64,000 nucleotides of DNA from Cellvibrio sp. OA-2007 (GCF_000953825.1 NZ_BBUL01000097.1:186001-250000), one strand, 5' to 3'. Positions 1-10,050 are shown, counted from the first letter of the stretch. Notes: generated from the sequence alone by a model not told the origin. Program-made: numbers and translations.

Positions 1-464
1 CCCAGCTCACGCAAAATACGCGCGCTAAGCACCAATACTTCAGCATCGATATCTGGCCCTTGAATACCAAAAGTTTCCACACCAATTTGATGGAACTGAC
101 GATAACGGCCTTTTTGCGGACGCTCATGACGGAACATAGGGCCCATATACCAAAGGCGCTGGGTTTGGTTGTAAAGTAAACCGTTCTCTTCACATGCACG
201 AACACAACACGCAGTACCTTCAGGGCGCAGAGTAAGACTGTCACCATTGCGATCTTCGAAGGTATACATTTCCTTTTCGACGATATCAGTCACTTCACCA
301 ATCGAACGTTTAAATAACTCGGTTGATTCAACAATTGGAAAACGAATTTCCTGATAACCATAACGCGCCAAAATATCGGTAACTACACTTTCTACGTATT
401 GCCATAGCGGTGAATCTGCTGGAAGCAGATCATTCATACCGCGAATTGCCTGTAATTTTTTCAA
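1..464 (-). CDS. hisS: Histidyl-tRNA synthetase, N-terminal part (cut by window edge)
   Basis: Class II aminoacyl-tRNA synthetase that charges tRNA-His in the cytoplasm. Only the first ~154 codons lie in the window; the gene runs off the left end. The translation opens [14 protein letters not shown], the invariant HisRS start, and continues with the motif-2 region ([16 protein letters not shown]) that binds ATP and the acceptor end. The IRGMND block has to be inside the protein, so the start is the TTG at 464-462, preceded by an AAGG-like Shine-Dalgarno, and not the ATG at 437. It is last in the ndk-rlmN-pilW-rodZ-ispG-hisS run, 34 bases after ispG, the usual gammaproteobacterial order. Confidence 0.93.
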   Translation of the reverse strand, partial: MKKLQAIRGMNDLLPADSPLWQYVESVVTDILARYGYQEIRFPIVESTELFKRSIGEVTDIVEKEMYTFEDRNGDSLTLRPEGTACCVRACEENGLLYNQTQRLWYMGPMFRHERPQKGRYRQFHQIGVETFGIQGPDIDAEVLVLSARILREL

Positions 465-498
465 TTTAAAACCTTACTTATCACGCGCTAAAAAGTAA

Positions 499-1623
499 CT
501 AACCCTTAGCAATAATATTCTTGGCATCAGCGTCCATTTGCGACTGCTTTTGCGCCGCTTTTGCGCGAATTAACCGCTCAAGATTATCAACCAAATTTTC
601 ATTGGTTAACTTTTGATTGGGCTCACCATCGATATAAATTAAGTTGCTAGGCGTTCCGCCAGCAAGACCGAGATCAGCCTCTTTTGCTTCTCCCGGGCCA
701 TTAACTACACAGCCAATAACTGCAACGTCGAGCGGAACAGTAATATCTTCCACGCGCTGTTCCAAATCATTCATAGTTTTTATGACATCAAAGTTTTGCC
801 GTGAGCAGCTAGGGCAAGCAATAAAATTCACGCCTTTACTACGCAAGCGCAAACTGCGCAGCATATCCCAACCCACTTTAATTTCTTCAACCGGATCGGC
901 CGCCAGTGAAACGCGAATGGTATCGCCGATACCATCCATTAACAGCATTCCCAAACCTATTGAAGATTTCACGGTACCGGAGCGTAAACCACCCGCCTCA
1001 GTAATTCCCAAATGTAATGGCTGATCGATTAATGTCGCTAACTTACGATACGCAGCAACCGCCATAAATACATCTGATGCTTTGACGCTGACTTTAAAAT
1101 TGTGAAAATTAAGTGAATCGAGAATTTCAACATGGCGCAATGCGGACTCCACCAATGCATCCGGTGTCGGCTCGCCATATTTTTTTTGCAAATCTTTCTC
1201 TAGCGAGCCTGCATTGACGCCAATACGAATGGGGATATTCAGATCCCGCGCTTTATCAACTACCGCTTTAATACGCTTTTCGCGACCAATATTTCCAGGA
1301 TTGATACGCAGGCAATCCACACCCAAATCGGCAACTCGCAGGGCAATTCGATAATCAAAATGAATGTCCGCCACCAAGGGAATTGTTACTTGTTTACGGA
1401 TCTCACCGAACGCCTCAGCCGCTTCCATGGTAGGCACAGAAACACGAACAATATCAGCGCCAGCCAACTGAATGCGGCGAATCTGCTCTACAGTTGCCGC
1501 AACATCTGTAGTTTCAGTGTTCGTCATACTTTGTACTGAAATAGGTGCATCACCGCCTACTGGAACATTACCCACCATAATTTGGCGAGACTTACGGCGT
1601 TTAATTGGAGACTCACAGTGCAT
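499..1623 (-). CDS. ispG: 4-hydroxy-3-methylbut-2-en-1-yl diphosphate synthase (flavodoxin)
   Basis: [4Fe-4S] enzyme of the MEP isoprenoid pathway that converts MEcPP to HMBPP using reduced flavodoxin. The protein has 374 residues, the usual short bacterial form. An N-terminal TIM barrel ([11 protein letters not shown] near residue 31) is followed by a C-terminal cluster domain with ligands Cys270, Cys273 and Cys305 in CPSC and [10 protein letters not shown], and Glu312 as the fourth ligand. The ATG at 1623 has AGGA seven bases upstream. It lies 26 bases after rodZ in the same run. It is a client of the Fe-S assembly operon encoded a few kilobases upstream. Confidence 0.97.
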   Translation of the reverse strand: MHCESPIKRRKSRQIMVGNVPVGGDAPISVQSMTNTETTDVAATVEQIRRIQLAGADIVRVSVPTMEAAEAFGEIRKQVTIPLVADIHFDYRIALRVADLGVDCLRINPGNIGREKRIKAVVDKARDLNIPIRIGVNAGSLEKDLQKKYGEPTPDALVESALRHVEILDSLNFHNFKVSVKASDVFMAVAAYRKLATLIDQPLHLGITEAGGLRSGTVKSSIGLGMLLMDGIGDTIRVSLAADPVEEIKVGWDMLRSLRLRSKGVNFIACPSCSRQNFDVIKTMNDLEQRVEDITVPLDVAVIGCVVNGPGEAKEADLGLAGGTPSNLIYIDGEPNQKLTNENLVDNLERLIRAKAAQKQSQMDADAKNIIAKG

Positions 1624-1649
1624 AGTTATTCCTGATGACTTTTGCGTGA

Positions 1650-2609
1650 CTACTCGTGAGTAGACTCACCCACTGTTAACGACAGTACATTAGTGCCCAA
1701 TGCAGGCACTACAGCGACTTTGTCGCCATTTAATTCTATTTCGGCGCCCGGAGCATTTCCGAGCTTCACATAAAATGGCGTCTTACCCTGTAAAACCAAA
1801 TGACTGCCAGACCGCTGTAAATCAGCCACTAATACATCACCACGCGCATCACTGACCTCAACCCAACATTCTTCGGTAAAAGAAAATTTGATTGAATCCA
1901 ATTGAGTCGTATCACTAACTTGCACTGCACGTATTGACGAGGCTATTGAAGATACAGATGAATTAGCTGGGGCAACCACACTTGAATTTTGTACAAATGA
2001 AAGTTCACCACTCATCACGTCATCTTTCGCTGTATTTTCCTTAGTTTCATTTTCACTTACCAGTGTGGGTGGTGTAAGCACTGAACCACCGATAGACGAA
2101 GCCTGACTCACACTAGATTCATTTATTGATTGAACACTCAGCGCAGTTTCAACCGGCGGAACAACAGCTATAGGACGGTTATAATTGGGTTGCTGACGAT
2201 TATCAAAAAACCAAATTGACACGAGCCACAGAATTAATAACGCGCCCAAAATCCACACAACAAATTGCCACAAGGGCTTATTAGGCGACTCGACTCGACA
2301 AGGCAACACCTGCTCAACCAACCCATGTTTTTGCGCGTGACGATCATAGGCGGCAAGCACCTGCACAACATCGAGCTTCACTAAATTGGCGTAAGCACGT
2401 AAATAACCGCGAGTGAACGTGTCTGAGCCCATATGACGATAATCATCAGACTCGAGCGCGCGCACTTTAGTCAAGGTCATGTAGAGTTCTTTTGACACCT
2501 GTTCTTGAGTTAAGCCTGCACGCTCACGCGCCCAGACTAATAATTTGCCAGGTGACAGCTCGCGAAAACGACCATCATCATTCGTTTTTTTTTCGTCGTC
2601 AGATACCAT
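1650..2609 (-). CDS. rodZ: Cytoskeletal cell-shape protein RodZ
   Basis: Bitopic inner-membrane protein that links MreB to the cell-wall elongation machinery. Residues ~20-85 form a Cro-type helix-turn-helix ([20 protein letters not shown] region), followed by one membrane span at about 113-135. A Ser/Thr/Val-rich periplasmic stretch (~140-235) leads to a C-terminal DUF4115 beta domain containing [17 protein letters not shown]. Length 319 fits the family. It sits between pilW and ispG, as in Pseudomonas. The start has no strong Shine-Dalgarno, so it may be translated partly by coupling from pilW 16 bases upstream. Confidence 0.93.
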   Translation of the reverse strand: MVSDDEKKTNDDGRFRELSPGKLLVWARERAGLTQEQVSKELYMTLTKVRALESDDYRHMGSDTFTRGYLRAYANLVKLDVVQVLAAYDRHAQKHGLVEQVLPCRVESPNKPLWQFVVWILGALLILWLVSIWFFDNRQQPNYNRPIAVVPPVETALSVQSINESSVSQASSIGGSVLTPPTLVSENETKENTAKDDVMSGELSFVQNSSVVAPANSSVSSIASSIRAVQVSDTTQLDSIKFSFTEECWVEVSDARGDVLVADLQRSGSHLVLQGKTPFYVKLGNAPGAEIELNGDKVAVVPALGTNVLSLTVGESTHE

Positions 2610-2625
2610 TGAATGCCCGTCAATA

Positions 2626-3432
2626 TTAATAACGTTTGTTGTTATACATCATCGTTTGTTTGTACTCCAAATACTCTTTGGAATAGGGATAGCGATTCTT
2701 CAATACCAACAAATAACTGGCCTCTTGGTCCTTGTTGCCAAATACACGCTCTAACCGAATACCCAGTAAAAGCGCACGTGCAGATTGCTGCCCAAGTGCT
2801 TGATAGCGATCCAGATGCTTTTTAGCCTCAGCATATTCCTGATTAATAAAACTCATTGCAGCTAATTCAATATGCGGTTCAGCAAGCCCCCGGTCCAATA
2901 TGCTTGCATGTTCAAATGCTGCCTTGGCTCGCTCGTTCTTGCCAAGTAATAAGGCTGTTCTACCCACATTCACTAACGCGGAAGCACGCCCATCATAGTC
3001 GAGATCACTGGCGGCTAACTCAAACTCCACCAAGGCCTCTTCATAGCGTTTAAGGCCGAATAAGAACACACCGTAGTTATTGTTAGCTAAGGTGAAGTTT
3101 TTCTTACGTTTAAGTGCCTTTTTAAATGTCTTCTCGGCTAGTTCAGGCTCACCCTCTAACTGATAAAGTCGTGCCATGGCCTCCATTGCATCCGCTGAAT
3201 TCTTATCGATTTCGGATGCTTTACGTAAGTGATGGCGCGCAGATTCACGATTTCCTTTTTCAATGTAACCTTGTGCCAAACGAATATGCAGTTCTAATGA
3301 TTTTGACTTGTCTACCTGACGCGTTGATTTACTTCCACTACCCTCCGATACACAGCCGGTAAGAAAAGCTGCCACGACAAAAGGCACCAAGGTTAATTTC
3401 AGCAATCTTAGAAAATTATTCATTTGCATCAT
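2626..3432 (-). CDS. pilW: Type IV pilus biogenesis lipoprotein PilW/PilF (TPR)
   Basis: Outer-membrane pilotin that supports PilQ secretin assembly in type IV pilus biogenesis. A signal peptide ends in the lipobox LTGC with Cys27 as the lipidated residue. The rest is consecutive tetratricopeptide repeats (for example AMEAMARLYQLEGEPELAEK and NNNYGVFLFGLKRYEEALVE) over residues ~50-250. Length 268 is normal. ATG 3432 has AAAGGTG six bases upstream; ATG 3429 and 3423 are alternatives that would also leave an intact signal peptide. The symbol pilF is used for the same gene in Pseudomonas. The conserved place between rlmN and rodZ supports the call. Confidence 0.9.
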   Translation of the reverse strand: MMQMNNFLRLLKLTLVPFVVAAFLTGCVSEGSGSKSTRQVDKSKSLELHIRLAQGYIEKGNRESARHHLRKASEIDKNSADAMEAMARLYQLEGEPELAEKTFKKALKRKKNFTLANNNYGVFLFGLKRYEEALVEFELAASDLDYDGRASALVNVGRTALLLGKNERAKAAFEHASILDRGLAEPHIELAAMSFINQEYAEAKKHLDRYQALGQQSARALLLGIRLERVFGNKDQEASYLLVLKNRYPYSKEYLEYKQTMMYNNKRY

Positions 3433-3451
3433 TCACACCTTTACGTTGAAT

Positions 3452-4630
3452 CTATTGACTAACAATTTTTACCGCTTGCACCTCATCAAATTGTGCGCGG
3501 TAGCGCTCGCTGCGACGAGTCACGTCATTGACCTGCCCTGCCAATTGACCGCAGGCTGCATCTATATCATCTCCCCGTGTTGTGCGGACGGTTGTGATGT
3601 AGCCCTCTTCCATCAAAATGTCCTGAAACTTACGTAGAGCGTTATTACTCACGCGCTTGTAATTTGACAAATTAAATGGGTTAAATGGAATCAGATTTAT
3701 CTTGACCGGAACATCACGCAGGAGTTCCGCCAGCTCACGCGCATGGTGAGGGCGATCATTCACTTGATCGATTAAGGTGTATTCAATCGTGATTTTACGA
3801 TGGGTATCGGGCATGGCTTCGATATAACGTTTGGCTGAATCAAGCAACATCGCAATTGGATATTTACGATTAATAGGCACTAATTCATTGCGCAACTCAT
3901 CGTTTGGTGCATGAAGAGAAATAGCAAGACAGGCATCGGTATACTGACTCAAGCGATCTAACTGCGGCACTACTCCAGAGGTACTCAGTGTTACGCGGCG
4001 TTTGGAAATACCGTAAGCATTGTCGGCCATCATCAAATTCATGGAGTCAACAACATTGTCAAAGTTGAGCAATGGTTCGCCCATGCCCATCATTACCACA
4101 TTGGTTACTCTGCGCGGGCCATTCGCTTGCAATTGACCAAAGGATTTTGCAGCAATCCAGACTTGACCAATAATCTCTGCTGCAGTTAAGTCGCGATTAA
4201 ACCCTTGCTTGCCGGTTGCACAAAAACTGCAATCCAACGAGCAACCGACCTGAGACGACACACAGAGAGTACCGCGATCGCCATCGGGAATAAAAACTGT
4301 TTCAATTACATTATTGCCACTGACACGGATCAAAAACTTGCGGGTGCCATCGGTTGAATCAAATTGCTGTACCACTTCCGGCATACGGATTTCAGCAATA
4401 TTTTTTAACTTTGCACGCAAATCTTTACTGACATTGGTCATATCATCAAAATTGTCGGCGCCCAACTGGTGAATCCATTTCATTACCTGAATAGCGCGAA
4501 ATTTTTTCTCGCCAATTGATTCAAAAAAAGCCACCAACTTAGCTTCTGGCAAACCCAGTAGATTCATTTTGACAGAGCCCTCTGCAGCCTCCTCGATTGC
4601 GGGAGATGTTGAACTTGATACTTCAGTCAT
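3452..4630 (-). CDS. rlmN: Dual-specificity 23S rRNA/tRNA adenine-C2 methyltransferase RlmN
   Basis: Radical SAM enzyme that methylates C2 of A2503 in 23S rRNA and A37 of some tRNAs. The CxxxCxxC cluster motif is Cys130, Cys134 and Cys137 in [13 protein letters not shown]. The methyl-carrying cysteine is near the C-terminus, Cys360 in [24 protein letters not shown] is the typical glycine-rich SAM motif. The protein is 392 residues, about ten more than E. coli because of a Ser/Glu-rich N-terminal tail. It lies between ndk and pilW. As an Fe-S enzyme it is a likely client of the adjacent SUF operon. Confidence 0.97.
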   Translation of the reverse strand: MTEVSSSTSPAIEEAAEGSVKMNLLGLPEAKLVAFFESIGEKKFRAIQVMKWIHQLGADNFDDMTNVSKDLRAKLKNIAEIRMPEVVQQFDSTDGTRKFLIRVSGNNVIETVFIPDGDRGTLCVSSQVGCSLDCSFCATGKQGFNRDLTAAEIIGQVWIAAKSFGQLQANGPRRVTNVVMMGMGEPLLNFDNVVDSMNLMMADNAYGISKRRVTLSTSGVVPQLDRLSQYTDACLAISLHAPNDELRNELVPINRKYPIAMLLDSAKRYIEAMPDTHRKITIEYTLIDQVNDRPHHARELAELLRDVPVKINLIPFNPFNLSNYKRVSNNALRKFQDILMEEGYITTVRTTRGDDIDAACGQLAGQVNDVTRRSERYRAQFDEVQAVKIVSQ

Positions 4631-4679
4631 GGCTCTTTACCTAATGAACGACATGGGGAACAACAGTGATTAAACAATA

Positions 4680-5105
4680 TTAACGAATAACAACTTCATT
4701 GCTGGCAAAGAAATAAGCAATCTCGCGCGCAGCAGATGTAGGCGAATCTGAACCGTGCACAGCGTTTCTGTCTATCGCCTCAGCATAATCAGCGCGAATA
4801 GTACCTGGCGCTGCTTTAGCTGGGTCGGTAGCACCCATTAATTCGCGATTAGCTACAATGGCATTTTCACCAGACAACACTTGTACAACAACTGGACCGG
4901 AGGTCATAAACTTGACCAAACCATCAAAGAACGGACGACCTTTGTGCTCTGCATAAAAACCTTCAGCTTGAGCATTGCTCAACATCATCATGCGCTGGGC
5001 GACAATTTTGAGACCAGCCTTTTCAAAGCGCGCAACAATTTCACCGATATGATTTTTGCTAACGGCATCGGGTTTGATAATAGATAAGGTTTGTTCAACA
5101 GCCAT
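4680..5105 (-). CDS. ndk: Nucleoside diphosphate kinase
   Basis: Transfers the gamma phosphate from ATP to NDPs through a phosphohistidine and balances NTP and dNTP pools. The 141-residue length is exactly that of the family. The catalytic His117 is in NAVHGSD, and the N-terminal [12 protein letters not shown] is diagnostic. The reading frame stays open for 27 more codons upstream, but homologues begin at MAVEQTL. This ATG has GGAG six bases in front. It is first in the ndk-rlmN-...-hisS run. The intergenic region before it carries a hairpin whose loop contains a TATAAT hexamer (see 5185-5210). Confidence 0.97.
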   Translation of the reverse strand: MAVEQTLSIIKPDAVSKNHIGEIVARFEKAGLKIVAQRMMMLSNAQAEGFYAEHKGRPFFDGLVKFMTSGPVVVQVLSGENAIVANRELMGATDPAKAAPGTIRADYAEAIDRNAVHGSDSPTSAAREIAYFFASNEVVIR

Positions 5106-5184
5106 AAGATGCTCCACACGCGATTTTCCGGTTACTGCAGGCTGGATTACATCGCTAAAAGCGGATTCACTACCTACAAAATAC

Positions 5185-5210
5185 AAAACCCGCGAATTAT
5201 ACGCGGGTTT
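5185..5210 (-). terminator. Hairpin after the suf operon; its loop holds a -10 box for ndk
   Basis: On the minus strand a 9-bp stem (AAACCCGCG with CGCGGGTTT) is followed by TTTTGTATTTTG, which fits a Rho-independent terminator about 75 bases after sufE. The seven-base loop reads TATAATT, a perfect -10 hexamer at 5201-5196, placed about 90 bases before the ndk start. No good -35 is visible at 16-18 bases. A second AT-rich -10-like sequence lies at about 5219-5224. Terminator function is the firmer reading; the promoter role is inference. Confidence 0.6.
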
Positions 5211-5285
5211 ACATTATTTTTATATCCTAGCTATTTGATTAATAAACAAAATCGGCTAAGGGAGCGCACCCAAATAGCACCAAAC

Positions 5286-5708
5286 CTAATTGGTCTGACT
5301 GGCGCGATCTTGAATACGCCTCACCATTGCCTTAAGCCCATTACCTCTGGTAGAGCTTAGATGTTGAAGCAGGTCGAGTTGGGCAAAATACGCATCTATA
5401 TCAAAGGCGAGGATTTCACCGGGTGTTTTACCATTAAACGCAGCCAAGACTACTCCCAACAGCCCTTTAACGATAAAGGCATCGCTATCCGCCTGGAAAA
5501 ACAACTTGCCTGCACGCCACTCATCAACCAGCCACACCTGACTCTGGCAACCGCGCACCAGATATTCATCCGTGCGCAAACTGGCATCCATCTCCGGCAA
5601 ATCTTTGCCCAGATCAATAATGTACTTATAACGCTCTTCCCAGTTATCAAAAAAACCGAGGCTATCGACAATGTCATCGACGGTGACATCTATACCAAAT
5701 TGGGTCAT
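5286..5708 (-). CDS. sufE: Cysteine desulfuration protein SufE
   Basis: Accepts persulfide sulfur from SufS and passes it to SufB during Fe-S cluster assembly. The 140-residue protein has the SufE signature: the acceptor Cys54 in YLVRGCQSQVWL, followed by DSDAFIVKGLLGV. The open frame reaches 5768, but that start would run 38 bases into sufT. The ATG at 5708 gives MTQFGIDVTVDDIVDSLGFF, which lines up with family N-termini and leaves a 22-base gap. It is the last gene of the iscR-suf operon, separated from ndk by a terminator-like hairpin. Confidence 0.93.
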   Translation of the reverse strand: MTQFGIDVTVDDIVDSLGFFDNWEERYKYIIDLGKDLPEMDASLRTDEYLVRGCQSQVWLVDEWRAGKLFFQADSDAFIVKGLLGVVLAAFNGKTPGEILAFDIDAYFAQLDLLQHLSSTRGNGLKAMVRRIQDRASQTN

Positions 5709-5730
5709 TAAATTTCTCAATACTGTGTGA

Positions 5731-6273
5731 TCAATAAAACATTCCAGTCTGCAGCTGCGCCTCTTCACTCATCATATGGCGCTGCCATGGTGGATCAAAC
5801 ACCAGCTCAACTTTGACAAGTTTTACATTGGGCACTTTGCGCACACGATACTCAACATCACCTACTAGTACCGGCCCCATGCCACAGGCTGGCGCAGTCA
5901 ACGTCATTTGAATATCGACTCGCTTGGCCGACTGATCCACTTTGACGCTGTAGATCAGCCCAAGATTGACCAAATCCACTGGAATTTCCGGATCAAATAC
6001 AGTGCCGAGGGCTTGCCAAACTTGCGCCTCAACAATCTGATCATCCACTGGTTCAGGAAAACTGATTGTTTCAGACTCAAGTCCAAGCAGATGCGCATCA
6101 GTACCATCTACCCGCACCATCTGCCCGTGATAGGTCAATGTGTAGTTACCGCCCAGCGCTTGGGTGATGGTAACAAAGGTACCCTCAGGAATAGTCAGTG
6201 GCGTACCATCAGGAACGCGTCGCGCCGGACAGTCCGCCTGAGCTACTACCATACGTCTTTCAGACATAGTCAT
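5731..6273 (-). CDS. sufT: Fe-S cluster assembly protein SufT (MIP18/DUF59 family)
   Basis: Accessory factor for Fe-S protein maturation. The N-terminal ~80 residues form the SufT-specific beta region (IPEGTFVTITQALGGNYTLT). Residues ~85-165 are a DUF59/MIP18 domain with FDPEIPVDLVNLGLIY and the cysteine-bearing MTLTAPACGMG. Length 180 matches putative SufT proteins. Two starts are possible, ATG 6273 and ATG 6267, and GAGA sits at a plausible distance from both. It lies 17 bases after the A-type carrier gene and directly before sufE. Its exact step in assembly is not settled even for well-studied relatives. Confidence 0.92.
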   Translation of the reverse strand: MTMSERRMVVAQADCPARRVPDGTPLTIPEGTFVTITQALGGNYTLTYHGQMVRVDGTDAHLLGLESETISFPEPVDDQIVEAQVWQALGTVFDPEIPVDLVNLGLIYSVKVDQSAKRVDIQMTLTAPACGMGPVLVGDVEYRVRKVPNVKLVKVELVFDPPWQRHMMSEEAQLQTGMFY

Positions 6274-6290
6274 TCTCTACGCAACGCGCC

Positions 6291-6647
6291 TTAATTAACG
6301 CTAAAACTTTCACCGCAACCGCAATAATCTTTAACGCGCGGATTGTTGAATTTGAGCTGGCGATTCACACCCTCGGTGACGTAGTCAATTTCTGTACCAC
6401 TCACCACCGACAGGCTTTTTGCATCAACCAACAGCTCAACGCCCTCTTCCAATTGCATATGTACATCATCCGCTTTGGCTTCATTAACCAAATCAACAAC
6501 GTACATCCAGCCAGTACAGCCACTTTGCTTTACGCTCAGACGCACCGCTTTAGCATCTTTTGCGGAACCCAGTTGCCGCTTGAAATGCGCAGCGGCAGTA
6601 GACGTTACCTGCACAGGTTGCTGCGGATCAAATGATGCGACGCTCAT
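6291..6647 (-). CDS. A-type Fe-S carrier (HesB/IscA/SufA family)
   Basis: Carries or inserts Fe-S clusters, or iron for them, into apoproteins. The 118-residue protein has the three conserved cysteines of the family: Cys44 in KQSGCTGWMY, and Cys109 and Cys111 in the C-terminal CGCGESF. A clear GGGAG precedes the ATG. Within the operon it lies between sufS and sufT. From sequence alone I cannot decide between the names sufA, iscA and erpA. Its place in a suf operon argues for a SufA role, while its presence in the former isc locus fits an IscA descendant. Confidence 0.93.
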   Translation of the reverse strand: MSVASFDPQQPVQVTSTAAAHFKRQLGSAKDAKAVRLSVKQSGCTGWMYVVDLVNEAKADDVHMQLEEGVELLVDAKSLSVVSGTEIDYVTEGVNRQLKFNNPRVKDYCGCGESFSVN

Positions 6648-6732
6648 ACCAGTCTCCCAATTAACTCACCGTTCGTGAGAGCATTACTCGTTAAACCATT
6701 TTTTACTTCAAGGATTTGCTGCAACACTTTTA

Positions 6733-7983
6733 TTACAACAAAAAGGTTTTCGCTTTTTCAATCGCGACAAATAAACGATCCACCTCAGCAAAGGTGTTAT
6801 AAAAACTAAAACTTGCACGCACAGTACCGGGAATACCAAACTGATCCATGATGGGCTGGGCACAGTGATTACCTGTACGCACCGCCACACCTTGCTTATC
6901 TAATAAGACACCGACATCTGCCGGATGTGCACCCTCAAGCAAAAAACTCATTACGGATGTTTTATCGGTAGCCGTGCCAACCAATTTCATACCAGCAGTT
7001 GCACGCGCTTTTTCCTCAGCATAATTTAACAGTGCCTGTTCATGCGCAGCAGCAGCAGTACGGTCAATTGAGTTTAAATAATCAATCGCCGCACCAAAAC
7101 CTATAACGCCCGCGATATCAGGTGTGCCCGCTTCAAACTTGTAAGGCAGCTGATTAAACGTTGTGCCCGCAAATGAAACCGTTTCAATCATTTCACCGCC
7201 ACCTTGATAAGGCGCCATAGCATTGAGCAAATCTTCTTTGCCGTACAGCACACCTAAACCGGTAGGGCCAAATAATTTGTGTGCGGAAAATACATAAAAA
7301 TCGCAATTTAGTTGTTGCACATCCACTGCCCAATGGCTCACCGCTTGTGCGCCATCAATCAATACCCGCGCGCCAATCGCATGCGACAAGGTGATAATTT
7401 TTTCAATCGGATTGATCGTACCCATTGCATTGGATACATGCCCAACTGCCACCATTTTTACCTGAGCATCAAGCATCGCTTCAAAAGCCCGCATGTCGAT
7501 ACTGCCGTTGGCATCTACGGGAATTGGCTCAACCTTTGCCCCCGTCGTTTGGGCAATTAATTGCCACGGCACAATATTCGAATGATGCTCCATGGCCGAG
7601 ACCAGAATGCGATCTCCGGATTGCAAATTGGCTTTACCCCAAGAGGCTGCAACCAAATTAATGCTCTCCGTTGTGCCGCGCGTCCAGATAACTTGTTTAG
7701 CTGCAGGCGCATTTAAAAACCGTGCAACTTTTTCCCGCGCGGTTTCAAACTTCACCGTAGCGCGATCTGCCAGTGCGTGTGCACCGCGATGCACATTACT
7801 GTTGTCATTGCGATAGTAATCGCTGATTGCATCAATAACGGCATTGGGTTTTTGTGTGGTTGCGGCGTTATCCAAATACACCAGCGGCTGCCCATTTACC
7901 TGTTGATGCAGGATAGGAAAATCCGCGCGGATTTTTTCCACATCAAAATTTGCTGCAGTAACACTTGCCAACGGCTTAGTCAT
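6733..7983 (-). CDS. sufS: SufS-type cysteine desulfurase
   Basis: PLP enzyme (class V aminotransferase fold, group II desulfurase) that removes sulfur from cysteine and hands it to SufE. The PLP lysine is in VFSAHKLFGPTG and the catalytic cysteine (about residue 374) in RTGNHCAQP, the short-loop SufS signature. ATG 7983 (MTKPLASV) is chosen because GGAG stands seven bases before it; a TTG two codons upstream is the alternative. The start overlaps the sufD stop by 8 bases, so translation is probably coupled. It is the second desulfurase in this operon, distinct from the IscS-like one at 11604-12764. Confidence 0.96.
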   Translation of the reverse strand: MTKPLASVTAANFDVEKIRADFPILHQQVNGQPLVYLDNAATTQKPNAVIDAISDYYRNDNSNVHRGAHALADRATVKFETAREKVARFLNAPAAKQVIWTRGTTESINLVAASWGKANLQSGDRILVSAMEHHSNIVPWQLIAQTTGAKVEPIPVDANGSIDMRAFEAMLDAQVKMVAVGHVSNAMGTINPIEKIITLSHAIGARVLIDGAQAVSHWAVDVQQLNCDFYVFSAHKLFGPTGLGVLYGKEDLLNAMAPYQGGGEMIETVSFAGTTFNQLPYKFEAGTPDIAGVIGFGAAIDYLNSIDRTAAAAHEQALLNYAEEKARATAGMKLVGTATDKTSVMSFLLEGAHPADVGVLLDKQGVAVRTGNHCAQPIMDQFGIPGTVRASFSFYNTFAEVDRLFVAIEKAKTFLL

Positions 7984-9298
7984 CGGCAAGCTCCGCTAAT
8001 ACATCGGCAGCGATCAAGCTGTTATCGCGACCAAAGAGTTTCGCCAAACGCGGCTGCAAATAATCATGCACTACCGGCTGCGCAATTTGCTCAAGCAACT
8101 CGTTGATAAAACCGAAGCTCAACATCACGTCCGCTTCGGCACGGGAAAGACCACGGCTTTGCAAGTAATAACGGGCATTGGCATTGAGCTGGCTAATGGT
8201 AGCACCGTGGGCGCACTTCACATCGTCGGCGTAAATTTCCAATTCAGGTTTGGTGTTCACTTCCGCCTTGTTGGATGTGAGCATATTTTTGTTGCTTAAT
8301 TCCGCCAGGGTTTTTTGCGCATCTTGGTGGATATAAATACGGCCATTAAAAATAGCCTGCGCTGAATCACTCACAATACCGCGAAACACTTCATTCGATT
8401 TACAGTGCGGGACCCAGTGGCAAACATTGGTGTGATAATCCACTACCTGCTGGTTGCGCGGCAGGTACACACCCTGCAAATCCAACTCCGCACCCTGCCC
8501 GCGATGATTCAATTGATAATCCACACGCATCAGGCGTGAACCCAATGCCAGTGCAAATCCACGCAGCCGGGCATTGCGTTGCAAATCTACATGCACTGCA
8601 CCTATATGTTGCGCCTGCTCTTCTTCCATATTTAAACGGTAGTGATGCAAGCTAGCGTTATCGCCGATATGAATTTCAGTCAGCGCATTGGCAAAACTGT
8701 TTTTTGCATCGAGACTTGAGCAATAATGTTCAACAACTTCAGCTTGGGCATTCTCATCCAACACAATCAACAAGCGCTGATTACTTGCTGCTGCATCCGC
8801 AGTCACCAGATTGACGATATAAACCGGTTTTTCTAATCGTTGATTACGCGGCACATGAAGTAAAACACCATCATCAAGCCAAGCATTATTGAGCGTAGCG
8901 AATAGATGGCGCTCACCCTCAACAATCTTGCCCAAGTATTTTTCAATCAAGGCTTGCTGTTCGGCATTGGCATGGGAAAAACGTATAACTGCTTCTGGCA
9001 GGCTGCTGGAGTATTCTGCGTTAAATATCCCATTCACGAATACCAGCCGATACGCATCTAGCGGGATCAAATCGTTCTGCTGAGCACTGTCTAATATTGG
9101 CTTGGCAGCGGAGCTAAGTACCTGTAGCTGTGTATTTTGCAAACCCTGCATTGGCGTGTATTTCCAATGCTCAGTTTTACGCGTTGGCCAAGGCTGCGCC
9201 AACCATGCATCGGTAGCTTGGGCGCGCAATGATTCAAGCCAAACTAATGGCTGTTGTTGTGCAGTCAGTCGTATTGCTTGCTGTTGAAAATCACTCAT
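7976..9298 (-). CDS. sufD: SufBCD scaffold subunit SufD
   Basis: Partner of SufB and SufC in the scaffold that builds nascent Fe-S clusters. The 440-residue protein has the SufB/SufD beta-helix core (residues ~130-370), with the family block KCAHGATISQLN and the C-terminal SRAEADVMLSFGFINELL. It is followed at once by sufS (8-base overlap) and begins 2 bases after sufC. A GAGG sequence at the end of sufC serves as its Shine-Dalgarno. Confidence 0.96.
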   Translation of the reverse strand: MSDFQQQAIRLTAQQQPLVWLESLRAQATDAWLAQPWPTRKTEHWKYTPMQGLQNTQLQVLSSAAKPILDSAQQNDLIPLDAYRLVFVNGIFNAEYSSSLPEAVIRFSHANAEQQALIEKYLGKIVEGERHLFATLNNAWLDDGVLLHVPRNQRLEKPVYIVNLVTADAAASNQRLLIVLDENAQAEVVEHYCSSLDAKNSFANALTEIHIGDNASLHHYRLNMEEEQAQHIGAVHVDLQRNARLRGFALALGSRLMRVDYQLNHRGQGAELDLQGVYLPRNQQVVDYHTNVCHWVPHCKSNEVFRGIVSDSAQAIFNGRIYIHQDAQKTLAELSNKNMLTSNKAEVNTKPELEIYADDVKCAHGATISQLNANARYYLQSRGLSRAEADVMLSFGFINELLEQIAQPVVHDYLQPRLAKLFGRDNSLIAADVLAELADD

Positions 9299-9300
9299 GC

Positions 9301-10050
9301 TTATACGGCCTCGTTTTCAAGCCAGGCATAACCTTTTTCTTCCAGCTCCAGCGCCAACTCTTTGCCGCCAGTTTTTACAATGCGGCCATTCGCCAGCACG
9401 TGAACATAATCCGGCACAATATAATCCAGCAGACGCTGATAGTGGGTCACCACAATAAAACTGCGCTCCGGTGAACGCATCGCATTTACACCATTTGCTA
9501 CAACTTGAAGTGCATCAATATCCAAACCTGAGTCTGTTTCATCGAGAATGCACAGGCTTGGCTCAAGCAACATCATCTGCATAATTTCGTTGCGCTTCTT
9601 TTCGCCACCGGAGAAACCCTCATTCACGCCGCGCTTTAAAAATGCTTGATCAAGGTTTACGCGTTTGCTGGTTTCCCGTGCGAGCTTCATAAATTCAACT
9701 GCAGACAACTCCGATTGGCCGTGGTGCTTGCGCTTGGCATCTACCGAGGCTTTTAAAAACTCCATATTGCTAACACCGGGAATTTCTACCGGATACTGAA
9801 AGGCAAGAAATAAACCTTCACGGGCGCGCTCTTCGATTTCCAGCTCAAATAAATCTTTGCCATTAAAATCCACGCTACCGCCAGTCACTTCATAGCCTTC
9901 GCGACCAGATAACACATTACCCAAGGTACTTTTGCCCGCTCCGTTTGGCCCCATAATGGCATGCACTTCACCGGGCTTTACGGTCAGATTTAAACCTTTA
10001 ATGATTTCTTTCTCTTCAACACGGGCAAACAAATCAGTAATGCGTAACAT
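9301..10050 (-). CDS. sufC: Fe-S assembly ATPase SufC
   Basis: Soluble ABC ATPase that drives the conformational change of the SufBCD complex. The 249-residue protein has Walker A GPNGAGKS (35-42), signature FSGGEKKR (146-153), Walker B LCILDETDSGLD (166-177) and the H-switch VVTHYQRLL. The frame stays open 26 codons upstream, but homologues start at MLRITDLFARVE, so ATG 10050 is used. A 77-base gap separates it from sufB, the largest gap between the structural genes except that before sufS. Confidence 0.97.
   Translation of the reverse strand: MLRITDLFARVEEKEIIKGLNLTVKPGEVHAIMGPNGAGKSTLGNVLSGREGYEVTGGSVDFNGKDLFELEIEERAREGLFLAFQYPVEIPGVSNMEFLKASVDAKRKHHGQSELSAVEFMKLARETSKRVNLDQAFLKRGVNEGFSGGEKKRNEIMQMMLLEPSLCILDETDSGLDIDALQVVANGVNAMRSPERSFIVVTHYQRLLDYIVPDYVHVLANGRIVKTGGKELALELEEKGYAWLENEAV

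Noticed and set aside
499..1623. Long antisense frames inside ispG and many other genes
   Set aside because: They are shadows of high-confidence genes, with no ribosome sites or family features of their own.
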